Position numbers and translations under genes: made by a program
Assembly (NCBI GenBank): GCA_035048485.1
Contig: CM068588.1
Location: 25,039,118 to 25,103,117 of the forward strand
Origin: Pteria penguin
Lineage: Eukaryota > Mollusca > Bivalvia > Pterioida > Pteriidae
Direction of reading: 5' to 3'
DNA length: 64,000 nt
Notes under the pieces: generated by a model
Database searches by the model: none
The model's input: only the letters and a program-made list of their open reading frames with translations
Told to the model about the DNA's origin: nothing
In this document: piece by piece, positions 39,101 to 46,953 of the stretch
Position numbering within the stretch: position 1 is the first letter of the stretch
How the letters are laid out: each line of letters opens with the position of its first letter

Positions 39101-42100
39101 ATTCCCATTCTAATTCATTGTAACAAAAAAAAAAATCGGTTTTTTTTAAAATTGTCCCCAAATTCCTCGTTGCTAGGGACGGATATCGCCATGTTTAAAA
39201 TTCTTCCGAGAAAAGAATTGATATATAGTGCACTGATATAAGAAGTTTCTTCATTTTCATATTGTTAAAATTTCATGATTAAATAAAATAATCACAAATT
39301 GATTCATACATAAGTGATCCGACATCGCATCGTAAACAGCTGAACAGGCAGTTTTGCTGCGGCGCGGCGAATTGAAAGACATGCTCATGATGCTGGAAAG
39401 CATGTTACATGGTGGTACGTCATGATCATGTACGTTGTCAGTTTTGTTGGTTCAACTTGATTGTAATAATTGTGCACGTGAATGGTAGAACTTGCAAATC
39501 GTCCTTGATACGAGACTTAATATGGACGTTAAGAGCACTGAACGAAGTTGATAGTGATAGTTGGAGTCAGAGGCAATGTGGACAAAGAGTACGTACAATG
39601 TACTAATACATTTGAAGACGGTATATCGTGTTTATACATCTCTGAACGCAAACGTGTGGACCAATCAGAATTGTCAAAACAAAACAAGTGAATTAGAATT
39701 TTGTATTAAAGACAGATAAATGAGCTATCTATGGATACTTCTATGCTTTAATAAATTCTGTATAACTCAATGACAAAATGAATGCTAAATAACCTTACAA
39801 TAAACGCAACACAAAATCTAAGCTGATTTTCGGCCTGGGTAGTGATGCGGTAGAATACGCCTTGAGAATTATAAGCTGTTAGCGCATTCAGTATATCGAG
39901 TCGTGTATGGCGACATTCTATAATCCTTGAGAATTATAAGCTGTTAGCGCATTCAGTATATCGAGTCGTGTATGGCGACATTCTATAATCCTTGAGAATT
40001 ATAAGCCGTTAGCGCATTCAGTATATCGAGTCGTGTATGGCGACATTCTATAATCTTGTTATATATTCGGATAGCACTACTGTAATGTGCTTGATGAAAT
40101 CGTTATTTTCATCTGAAGAGGTTTTTTAATCGCATGTATAGATTGCTTTCGTAAAAGGGGTCAGTCGACGGTCAACTAAACCGTAACTTGGTGTTTTACT
40201 TTGGAGTTGCTAGGTTTTACTCCATCTGTATGTTTTATTTCCCTATATATCAAAAAGCTGAAGGGCATAATCCGCAGTCATTAATATTCTGTATACAAGA
40301 CGCAAAATGGGTCATTTAAATGTATGTATTTCTAAGCGTTAAGCATATAGTCGATTCCCTCTTGACTATTAAAAAGTTGATTTATATTCTAAGCAAGTTA
40401 CGAGCAGTTCATATTATCTAAACTATTAATAGACAGTTAAGGCCTCACCATTTTCGTTCTGTTTTCATCCAATATGGATTTTGTAGAAAGTTATCGGCAA
40501 TTATCTCATAGGCAGATCTAGAAATTGTTGAAAAATGGTCGAAAATGACTTTTTGGGGGGTAAAAATTTCCGACCAAATCCGCCAATGTACTTACAAGTA
40601 CAATTACATGTATAATATTTACTGTCGAATTCTACTATCAAACTTTAAGATACCATTTAAGAGATAATTATTAATGATCATTTACTATGGTTTGCATATC
40701 ATTTCCAAATGTGGGAAAGTTTTTCGGGTTGCATTTTGAGTGTATCGCACCTGTTTCTATGACGTAACGGAGACTTCGTGACTCCTTGTCCGTGCACGCC
40801 ATGTCCTGTATGTCTGTGTCCACTGGATCCGTCTCCGTCCGGATAGGAGCCGAGAAATGGTTTGAACCACATATCTGTCAATAAAGCACGTAAATCAATA
40901 TTAAACGATTAAAGAATAAAGGAGTGGGAAGGTGTGATTATGATGTAAAGTACGAAAGTGACTGCGATACACACATTGTATCATGATGGTCATTCTTGTG
41001 CTGATGTTCACCCAGAAATCAGAGCAGTGCAAGATCATCCAGAACTACTTACGATCATCAAAGAGCTTTTGCACCTCTACTGAAGACAGTGCCGGATCCA
41101 GAATTTCCGAAAAGGCAAGGGGGACACTTGTGAACGTCAAGCATTAGCCAAAATACTAGAAAAATATTTAATGCCTCGTAAATGTCCGGCGAAAAAAGTA
41201 GAAGGGGAGTCTCCCATTCTAAATCCGCTACTGGAGAATACATGTAGGGTGTGTGTAGGGTCTCTTGGGTGATATTGCATGAACCTTTATGTTAATATAA
41301 TGTGGATTAATTGATTATTGGCAATTTACACATTAAAATTCAGTATCAGGAGTCCGCATAAAAAAATCTACACAATATTTACAGTTGTGGGTAAACTCTG
41401 AATTTCAGGCATGTCATCTTACAATTACACAAACTACATGTACTGTTATTTTGATGATATAAAGTCAAATTTTATTTTTAAAAGCATATTAACGAAACGT
41501 TATATTCAAATTATTATTTTTCACTTGCAAAATATCAGATTGAACATTTGATTTTAATACTTCATGCCTAAAGAGTTAGCGACAGCGGAAATCTATGTGA
41601 TTGAATCATATCCATTTCCTCCAGTTAACGACAGCCGACATCCATGTGATTGAATCAAACCCTCTTCTTCCCGCTAACGACAGCCGACACCTATGTGATT
41701 GAATCAAATCCCTTTCTTCCCGCTAACGACAGCCGACATCTATGTGAATAAATCATAACCCTTTTTTCCCGGTAACGACAGCCGACATCTATGTGATTGA
41801 ATCATAACCCTTTTTTCCCGTTAACAGCAGCCGACATCCACGTGATTGAATCCGATACCTTTCTTCTCGTTAACGACAGCCGACATCTGTGTGATTAAAT
41901 CATATTCCTTTTTTACAGTTTACAGCAGCCGACATCTATTTGATTGAGTCAGAACCCTCTCTTCTCAGCAGCCGACACCTTTGTGATTGAATCAGATCCC
42001 TTTCTTCCCGTTAATGGCAGCCGGCATCCATGTGATTGAATTAGATCCATTTCTTCCCGTAAACGACAGCCGACACTTATGTGATTGAATCAAATCCTTT

Positions 42101-45100
42101 TCTTCTCGTTAACGACAGCCGACACCTATGTGATTGAATCAAATCCTTTTCTTCTCGTTAACGACAGCCGACATCCATGTGATTGAATCAAATCCTCTTC
42201 TTCCCGCTAACGACAGCCGACATCTATGTGATTGAATAAGATCCCTTTCTTTCTGTTAACGACAGCGGACATCCATGTGATTGAATCAAATCCTTTTCTT
42301 CCCGCTAACGACAGCCGGCATCCACGTGATTGAATCAAATCCTTTTCTTCCCGTTAACGACAGCCGACATCCATGTGATTGAATCAAATCCTTTTCTTCC
42401 CGTTAACGGCAGCCGACATCCATGTGATTGAATCAAATCCTTTTCTTCTCGTTAACGGCAGCCGACATCCATGTGATTGAATCAAATCCTTTTCTTCTCG
42501 TTAACGACAGCCGACATCCATGTGATTGAATCAAATCCTTTTCTTCCCGTTAACGGCAGCCGACATCCATGTGATTGAATCAAATCCTTTTCTTCCCGTT
42601 AACGACGGCTGACATCTGTGTGATTGAATCAGATCCCTGTCTTCCCGTTAACGGCAGCCGACATCCACGTGATTGAATCAAATCCTTTTCTTCCCGTTAA
42701 CGGCAGCCGACATCCATGTGATTGAATCAGATCCCTTCCTTCCCGTTAACGACAGCCGACATCCACGTGATTGAATAAGATCCCTTTCTTCCCGTTGACG
42801 GCAGCCGACATCTATGTGATTGAATCAAATTACTTTCTTCCCGTTACCGGCAGCCAATATCTTTGTTATTGAATCAGATCTCTTTGTTCCCGCTTTGTCT
42901 TGATATACGTAACACAGATTTATTTCTCATTTTAGTATTTCATTTGAGTATCTCACGGCAAAACCATTGCGACGTACAAGAATCTGTGACCGCATCTGCC
43001 TAAGGCATATCATAAAAATTTATTTTGTCTCGAACTAGTTTGATCCAATAGCATTGCTAGAATCTGGTTACGTGACTGCCCTCCAAATTCTCATGGAGCG
43101 TCAGTAGCGATATGTTGAAATGCAATGACAATTTTGAGGCAGAAAAAAACCCGAAACCATCTACTTATGTCTGCTGTCTGCTTATCCTTCATGCCTTTGA
43201 TATTGGTCCTCGACAAAATAAATCAGTTATTAGATTTGTTGCTGACTGTCCACGAAAATTTGTCGGGTTGATCTGCAGGATAATTATGAATACATAATTT
43301 ATGACACGTCTCTTTTGAATGAGTAAAATGGATACAGTTTTAGTCCTTTCATGTCTGCAGAATTCGGGGGCATCTAGTTTTGGCCCTCTGTCTGTCTGTA
43401 TGTACGCCCATTTGTCTGTGGTGAAAAACCTTAACATTACGCGTCACTTTTTCACAGAGTTTTAATATTCCATATGCATATTCCTTGTGACAAGACCTTT
43501 CCGTCAGTACACTAGTTTTTTACCTTGTTACATTGACCGTGAGCTTTGATAACTTTTTTTTCTAGTTTTACTCTAGACAGTATGTGTAGAACGATGGCTT
43601 CATTAGTGTTTGACACCTGATTTCTTTTTCTAAAAAGTTCTTTATTTTTAGCTACCTGCCAACAAGAGTCTCATTAAACCTGCAATTTAAATTTTTGCTG
43701 TCTAGGATACTGTATGTTAAAAGTATATCAGTAATCGTGCTGCAGTCCCATAGGACTCAAACCCAGCAAGGAACAATGTATACTGTGCTTGTTTCAAATT
43801 TAAATACATGGAATACGTATCATGTCTGTACATTTGTTGCTGAATAGATATCCTTTTCGTAACATATTATCCCTTCTTGACAGCCATGTGGCAGTACAAG
43901 TGACAGATTCTTAAAAGCCACATAACACTCCAATCAACCAACCAGCAAACCAACCTTTACAAAGCACATGTCCATATAACAATTAGGCAGAGGAGCTACA
44001 CTGAAAAACATTCCGAATTTTCTTGCCTTTTTTGTTTTTTGAAGGGGGTGTCCTATTCATTACTATTTCCATTATTATTGTTGTCCATATTTTAACAGAT
44101 GATTACCCTTTTCTTCAGAAATGGCATGATATTATATCAAACCATGCAGCATGATATTATATCAAACCATGCAGCATGATATTACATCAAACCATGCATA
44201 AAAAGTTTTTCTTTTTTATGTATCACTATTAATTGCAAACAATACAGTACTTTAATGGCGGAATAACTGTGTTTTTCAGGTTTACATATTTATTTGTGAG
44301 GAGATAGATTATGTTGGTATTTGTGCTTGGTTATATTGTGTCGTTTACTAAGATACCACTATGTAAAAACCCTTTAAATGAGCATATGTTTTGAGTGATG
44401 TGTCAGGAAATTACAAGAAAATCAACCTTTGACACTGATGCATTGACGATGTTGTGATTCTCTCTTCGGAGATGCGATGTCAAAATAATGTAGCTCTGTT
44501 ACAGAGTTTCATTTTTGGTCAGGCTTTAGTAGCATACGAAAATAAAAAAAAAAATCAATCCATATCTATTGATTTAAATGCATTAACATGATTTGAACTA
44601 TTGCCATTCATATACCTATTGAACTGTATCCATTCAAAGAAAAACATCTAGGTGTTATTGAATTACCCACGAAGTATTTCATAAGATACTATACTATTTT
44701 CAAAACTATAACATTGTTTCAGGTAATTATTCAGGGATTTGGAAAACTGTAAACATTGTCTTTAATGGGGATTTATCTCCGAGTGCATGTATATTCCGTA
44801 TACACATAATGTCTTCCATTCTACCGCATTAATCATAAATTTAATTAAATCTACTGACCGGTGACCAGTCGTTGACGTCCTGTACAGTAATAGTCAGTGT
44901 ACTGGTACTTTGTTTCTGAGGTACTAAAGTCTGGTCTTGAATCTGTAAGTTGATGACGTGGCTTTGAGCCGTCTCGTAGTCCAAAGCCTGTCGTAGATAA
45001 ACTGCACCGGAAACAGCATCCACGAAAACCTTGTCGCCACCACCTGCAAAGGACCATAGTCTTAGGTTAATTCTGAAATAATCAGGCACATACTGTTTTT

Positions 45101-46953
45101 GTTATTATTAATATTTTAAATTTCATATATTTTTAACGACATGGTGCGGACTATTTCATCTATACAAGTACATGTATTAATATTGTTGTTCAAGTTACAG
45201 AATGTTTTATATAAATAATGGCTGCTAGCGTTGGTAGTGGACGAAACTGAGAACTACTGGCCTTTAGAAAAGGCGTCACCGCGTCTGTTTTCAACAGTAT
45301 TATCACGGTATAACAGCCGACTAACGTTATAATCCCTGTATATTAGCCGTCTAACTGTATTAGCATGCATGGTATATCAGCCGTCTAACTGTATAAGCAT
45401 GGTATGTCAGCCGTCTAACTGTATAAGCATGGTATATCAGCCGTCTAACGGTATAACCAAGCTTTATCAGCCGTCTTATTGTATTGCCATGGTATCTCAG
45501 CCGCCTAACTGTATAACCACGCTATATCAACCATCTAACTGTATTAGCATGGTATATGAGCCGCTTAACGGTATAACTACGCTATATCAGCCGCCTAACT
45601 GTATTAGCATGGTATATCTGCCGTCTAACGGTATGACTACGCTCTTTCAGCCGTCTAATTGTATTAGCATAGTATATCGGCCGTCTAATAATATAACCAC
45701 GCTATATCAGGCGTCTGACAGTATTACCAAGGTATCTCAGCCGTCTAACGGTATAACTACGCTGTATCAGCCATCTAACTGTATTATCAAGGTATATCAG
45801 CCGTCTAACGGTATAACCAATGTATATCAACCGGAACGTTTCAAACATTCTGTGTTTATACCCCGATTACATAAAGTGACAATGTTGTGCGTTTAACGTC
45901 AACACGGTAAAGATTTTAAACCTTTGTTACCTAGTACAGTTATTAAGGTGCTCTGTGATACAAAATCCTTGTCCGTGTCGTCATCAAACGCCGTCAGTTG
46001 GTAAATCAGGGAACCAATGGCGGTATTCTCCTTTAAAGACACTGTATATGGGGCACTGTCAAAAATGGGCGTGTGTTCGTTAACGGAAATGATATTTACG
46101 TCCAGTGTGACGTCATATGAGAGAGGCGGAGTTCCTCCATCACTTATCCTTAGTAACAGCTGAAAGTAAATAAGTTTTTAGTATCAAGCAAATCACGCCA
46201 ATACTTCGATTTTAATATAAATAGTGTTTACCTATATGATACATACATTTCGTCGGATAAAATATTAAGTAGTGTTTTCACATACGTTTTTTTTTTTCAG
46301 AATTTGCAGTAAACACAGTTTGGACAGAAAACTTAATTTTAAAAACACTTCTAATTAAAGGCATTTCCCTTCATTTACAAACTGATGTATTTTCGTCACA
46401 ATACTTAAATTAAGTATTTTATTTCAGATAATCAAAATACAATTCTCCAAAATTTTGAACTTGTTTTGCTTAATGTAGTTCTAAATCTCGTTATAATTAA
46501 CATTATTATTATACCACTCAGAATTTGAGATATTTTTACTCAAGGTCTGGGTTACTCTATTTCTCTTTTTCTTCTCCTTCTTCTTCTCATTTTGATTATT
46601 ATTAATGTTATTATTATTATTATTATTATTATTATCATCATCATCATCATCATCATCATCATTATTATATTTTATCATTGTTGTTGTTGTTGTCTATGTT
46701 GATGATATACTCACATTATACACTCTGGTACCATAGTCATAATCTACGGCATCGATAAGTTGAACTGCTCCTGTCGTCGAAAAGCTGAACACGCTTTCGT
46801 CATTTCCGGAAACTATAGCATACGTCAACGTGCCGTCTAAGCCTGGGTCATCGTCAGTACAAACAATACTCTCAACGGTAAATCCAACAGCGGAGTCCTC
46901 ATTCACGTTTACAGTTCGAAATCCCGGGTCGCAGACGGGTGCATTGTTCTGTC
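23815..46953 (-). CDS. Large multi-repeat cadherin (at least 17 EC repeats, single-pass TM), eleven exons reconstructed
   Basis: Spliced gene spanning 23 kb on the minus strand. Exons: 46953-46715, 46159-45931, 45043-44859, 40874-40751, 38311-38093, 37740-37600, 37253-37093, 33756-33642, 32950-32708, 30454-26428 and 24150-23815. All ten junctions are GT-AG, and the codon phases agree at every junction. Together they give 6,019 coding nt, about 2,006 residues. The product is a calcium-dependent cell-adhesion type ectodomain: EC repeats of about 100-110 residues with A-x-D-x-D, LDRE/LDYE and DVNDNxP-type motifs, then a degenerate EC-like region and one TM helix. No laminin-G or EGF modules are visible, unlike Fat or classical invertebrate cadherins. 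It could be a Dachsous-, cadherin-23- or lophotrochozoan-specific type. The signal peptide and 5' exons are not visible in the window, and the cytoplasmic tail is unresolved. Confidence 0.9.
24151..25427 (-). other. Intron J-K, distal part
   Basis: AT-rich. Holds a 30-bp direct duplication at about 24189-24241 (TTATCTTCTTTATATGTTCC twice) and otherwise nothing recognised. Confidence 0.5.
25428..25458 (+). repeat. Recurrent dispersed module, truncated copy 6
   Basis: ATATAGAACATATATACCTT then TTAATTTTGTGCAAAA matches the first part of the module. It breaks off where the intronic 51-bp array begins. Confidence 0.6.
25460..26345. repeat. Intronic minisatellite, 51-bp unit built from 17-mers
   Basis: Four to five almost identical 51-bp units at the left (AACACCTCGCTAACAGTAAC, then ATATCGCCAACACTAACATA). 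Each is three 17-bp subunits of the form TAACANTAACANATCGC. Copies decay to the right into irregular 17-mer derivatives as far as 26345, about 80 bp from the end of exon J. Confidence 0.92.
26428..30454 (-). CDS. Cadherin exon J, 4.0-kb exon with about 11 EC repeats
   Basis: Acceptor TTTCTACTGCAG, donor CAAAG|GTGAAT. One uninterrupted 4,027-nt frame of tandem EC repeats, with repeat ends at DVNEFAPSC, VESDPQIT, DDANDGVPTF, NVDEFNPDF, DVNDNDPKF, DVTPTYAQPRF, DVNDNAPVF, DLNDQTPTF, DANDNKPVY, DPPLTPSAGDF, DVNDNSPTF and DVNDDGSSS. Most repeats keep LDRE or LDxE and AxDxD calcium-binding motifs. Three ends (VESDPQIT, DVTPTYAQPRF, DPPLTPSAGDF) have lost the DxNDN core. After the last full repeat comes a Ser-rich spacer and a degenerate EC-like domain (CPTTASTNEVITTLTAADFG and following). 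The exon leaves in phase 2. Confidence 0.93.
30478..30640 (-). mobile_element. Truncated family A SINE next to exon J
   Basis: TTTTGTTTTACATCACACCA, GCATCTGTATGGTGCAATGC and GTGCCATG match the 3' half of family A. The tRNA head is missing. It lies only about 25 bp from the acceptor of exon J, close to the branch-point region. Confidence 0.65.
30967..31170 (+). mobile_element. Degenerate family A SINE
   Basis: GTTCGTGGTCGAAAGGTTCA, GGATTCGAATCCC, GTGCCCTGTCATTCTGCTGC and ATGCAATGCTTCAGGTAAAT correspond to the head, B-box, middle and 3' part of family A. Confidence 0.6.
31245..31770. mobile_element. Long fold-back element in intron I-J
   Basis: Inverted repeat with arms of about 240 bp (31245-31491 and 31534-31770) around a loop of about 42 bp. 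Outer ends: GCCCTATATGAATGATAGGG and CCCTATCATTCATATAGGGC. Inner ends: TCTGAATCATCC and GGATGATTCAGA. Arms match closely along their length by eye. No protein. Typical of a long-TIR MITE or fold-back transposon. Target duplication not clear. Confidence 0.85.
32075..32665 (+). mobile_element. Family A SINE split by a MITE
   Basis: The left part (32075-32200) has TTTCAGTGTCCAGTCTTTCA and GACGAGACTG. The right part (32601-32665) has TGCATCAGGCAGATGCCGAA. Together they make one SINE interrupted by the element at 32201-32600. Confidence 0.65.
32201..32600. mobile_element. Fold-back MITE inserted in a SINE
   Basis: About 400 bp with inverted arms of about 115 bp or more. Left arm: ATCTGATTAAAACGATATCT and GATAAAGATCTGGCGAAACT. 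Right arm: AGTTTCGCCAGATC-like GTTTCGCCAGATCTTTATCC and ATGGTTTTAATCAGATTGTT. The pairing continues inward through AGCCAATGAGTGGATCGG and CCGAGTCATTGATTGGCT. No coding capacity. Confidence 0.8.
32708..32950 (-). CDS. Cadherin exon I
   Basis: Acceptor GATTTTGTAG, donor CTGG|GTAAGG. It encodes FVIDAASGVISNAAALDYE, LQARDGGSPAL and VNEFTPTF, then NVGEDAALG of the next repeat. The split Gly codon joins exon J. Confidence 0.88.
33642..33756 (-). CDS. Cadherin exon H
   Basis: Acceptor TTTATAG (a second AG follows 2 nt later, but the first keeps phase 0), donor ACAG|GTAAGA. It encodes SIYTVTVGEDEAVSSGVLTV and AATDQDKGANAQIQYVIT. Confidence 0.85.
33757..34265. other. Intron G-H, proximal part
   Basis: No exon. 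Contains a poly-C/poly-A patch at 34210-34225 and two short related stretches ending in GCGTCTCCTGT (about 33870 and 34153). Confidence 0.45.
34270..35625. repeat. Intronic minisatellite, 52-bp unit
   Basis: About 25 units containing ACATCAGGACAGGGATGTAA and TAACACTGTATAGAGAGTGT. The right half is nearly homogeneous (52-bp spacing, e.g. 35356 to 35408). The left half mixes two subtypes (TATAATGACACTG and TGTAATAACACTG), suggesting higher-order pairing of units. Confidence 0.95.
35921..36258 (-). mobile_element. Two tRNA-like retroposon copies in tandem
   Basis: On the minus strand both copies have a B-box GGTTCGATTCCCGGG-like segment and a common end (CATCTTTTTCTCCTGCCTG). Copy 1 is at about 35921-36025, copy 2 at about 36145-36258 and more diverged. 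The copies share GCCGATACCNATCCGTCACA flanks. Probably a further SINE type. A real tRNA gene is unlikely because the anticodon arm does not fold cleanly. Confidence 0.5.
36259..37092. other. Intron G-H, distal part
   Basis: AT-rich, nothing recognised. Confidence 0.5.
37093..37253 (-). CDS. Cadherin exon G
   Basis: Acceptor TTAATTCACAG, donor CAG|GTAAGA. It encodes RIFLAKGSLDREVQE and VTVTLNDVNDNPPVWAQ. Ends in phase 0 at the EC boundary. Confidence 0.88.
37353..37481. mobile_element. 129-bp MITE in intron F-G
   Basis: Terminal inverted repeats CAGTGGCGTAGCGT and ACGCTACGCCACTG. Flanked by a 5-bp direct duplication TCTAC (37348-37352 and 37482-37486). Non-coding. The CAGTGGCG terminus is hAT-like, but 5 bp rather than 8 bp is duplicated. 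Confidence 0.85.
37600..37740 (-). CDS. Cadherin exon F
   Basis: Acceptor TATATTGTAG, donor ACAG|GTGAGT. It encodes LAENSPQGTFIAMISATDAD and EITYAIEDTGSIFGIEENTG. Phase 1 on both sides. Confidence 0.85.
38093..38311 (-). CDS. Cadherin exon E
   Basis: Acceptor TCTACAACATCAG, donor GTCT|GTAGGT. It encodes GKFKIHRGVIRLAA, VAVKDRGSPVHTSTLTIEVF and VDDNPVVW, then the start of the next EC. The split Ser codon joins to exon F to read YEVSLAENSPQG. Confidence 0.85.
38697..38941 (-). mobile_element. Degenerate family A SINE in intron D-E
   Basis: CTGTTTTACGTCACGTCAAG, CACCGAAGCAGTGAGGGATC and TGAACTACGCCATCTCGG match the minus-strand orientation of family A, with many substitutions. Confidence 0.7.
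38957..39093. mobile_element. 137-bp near-perfect hairpin MITE flanked by TA
   Basis: Outer arms begin CTGTGTTTGATTGTTTCCGA and end TCGGAAACAATCAAACACAG. About 50 bp of arm pairs with a single mismatch (CCATTGG against CCAACGG), and an inner GTTTTCC/GGAAAAC pair extends the fold. Flanked by TA on both sides (38955-38956, 39094-39095), as in Tc1/mariner-derived MITEs. Confidence 0.9.
39860..40054. repeat. 65-bp triplication
   Basis: Three consecutive 65-bp copies (start 39860, 39925, 39990) beginning CCTTGAGAATTATAAG, identical apart from one T/C change in the third copy. Recent local duplication in intron D-E. Confidence 0.95.
40751..40874 (-). CDS. Cadherin exon D
   Basis: Short 124-nt exon: acceptor TTTATTGACAG, donor ACAG|GTGCGA. 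It encodes ICGSNHFSAPIRTETDPVDT and CTDKESRSLRYVIETG, the first half of a diverged EC. The longest open frame at this place is in another frame; phase agreement with exons C and E and the cadherin-like motif fix the correct one. Confidence 0.75.
41087..41233. mobile_element. Small hAT-like MITE in intron C-D
   Basis: Ends CAGTGCCGGATCCAGAAT and ATTCTAAATCCGCTACTG are imperfect inverted repeats. Interior contains GCAAGGGGGACACTTGTGAA. No clear target duplication. Confidence 0.6.
41590..42900. repeat. Intronic minisatellite, 49-bp unit
   Basis: About 26 units with CAGCCGACATCCATGTGATT, then GAATCAAATCCTTTTCTTCC, then CGTTAACGA. Spacing is 49 bp in the centre (42361, 42410, 42459). Edge copies are more diverged, the usual pattern of homogenisation by unequal exchange. 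Confidence 0.95.
42901..44858. other. Intron C-D, proximal part
   Basis: Contains a 25-bp triplicate at about 44124-44198 (GCATGATATTATATCAAACC) and a degenerate dispersed repeat at 43370-43560. No exon recognised. Confidence 0.5.
44859..45043 (-). CDS. Cadherin exon C
   Basis: Acceptor TCCTTTGCAG, donor CCG|GTCAGT (weaker than its neighbours). It encodes VDAVSGAVYLRQALDYE and TLTITVQDVNDWSP, the second half of the second EC. Ends in phase 0 exactly at an EC boundary. Confidence 0.85.
45290..45840. repeat. Intronic minisatellite, 30-bp unit
   Basis: About 18 units of TATCAGCCGTCTAACTGTAT then ANGCATGGTA. Because 30 is divisible by 3, a plus-strand frame of 175 codons with a decapeptide periodicity (VYQPSNCISM type) runs through it. 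It lies antisense within intron B-C and has no splice or domain support, so I do not call it a gene. Confidence 0.93.
45931..46159 (-). CDS. Cadherin exon B
   Basis: Acceptor TTATTTACTTTCAG, donor CTAG|GTAACA. It completes the first visible EC (RISDGGTPPL, SVNEHTPIF) and starts the second (YTVSLKENTAIGSLIYQL). Enters in phase 0, leaves with one base (phase 1). Confidence 0.85.
46605..46692. repeat. TTA/TCA/TTG trinucleotide microsatellite
   Basis: Adjoining runs of TTA, TCA and TTG in intron A-B, ending 23 bp from the donor of exon A. Confidence 0.9.
46715..46953 (-). CDS. Cadherin exon A (most 5' exon found)
   Basis: Acceptor TTTCATAG, donor AAT|GTGAGT. It encodes NNAPVCDPGF, VNEDSAVGF, CTDDDPGLDGTLTYAIVSGN and VDYDYGTRVYN, the N-terminal two thirds of an EC repeat. 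It starts with two bases of a split codon (phase 1) and ends in phase 0. Because it opens with an inter-repeat linker, at least one earlier exon must exist, probably upstream of 47 kb or beyond the window. Confidence 0.85.

Noticed and set aside
34270..42900. CRISPR-like regular repeats (49-52 bp arrays)
   Set aside because: Units are contiguous with no unique spacers, the arrays lie in introns of a eukaryotic gene, and no cas genes are present.
45369..45896. 175-codon plus-strand frame with a decapeptide repeat (VYQPSNCISM type)
   Set aside because: It follows automatically from a 30-bp minisatellite without stops. It lies antisense in a cadherin intron.
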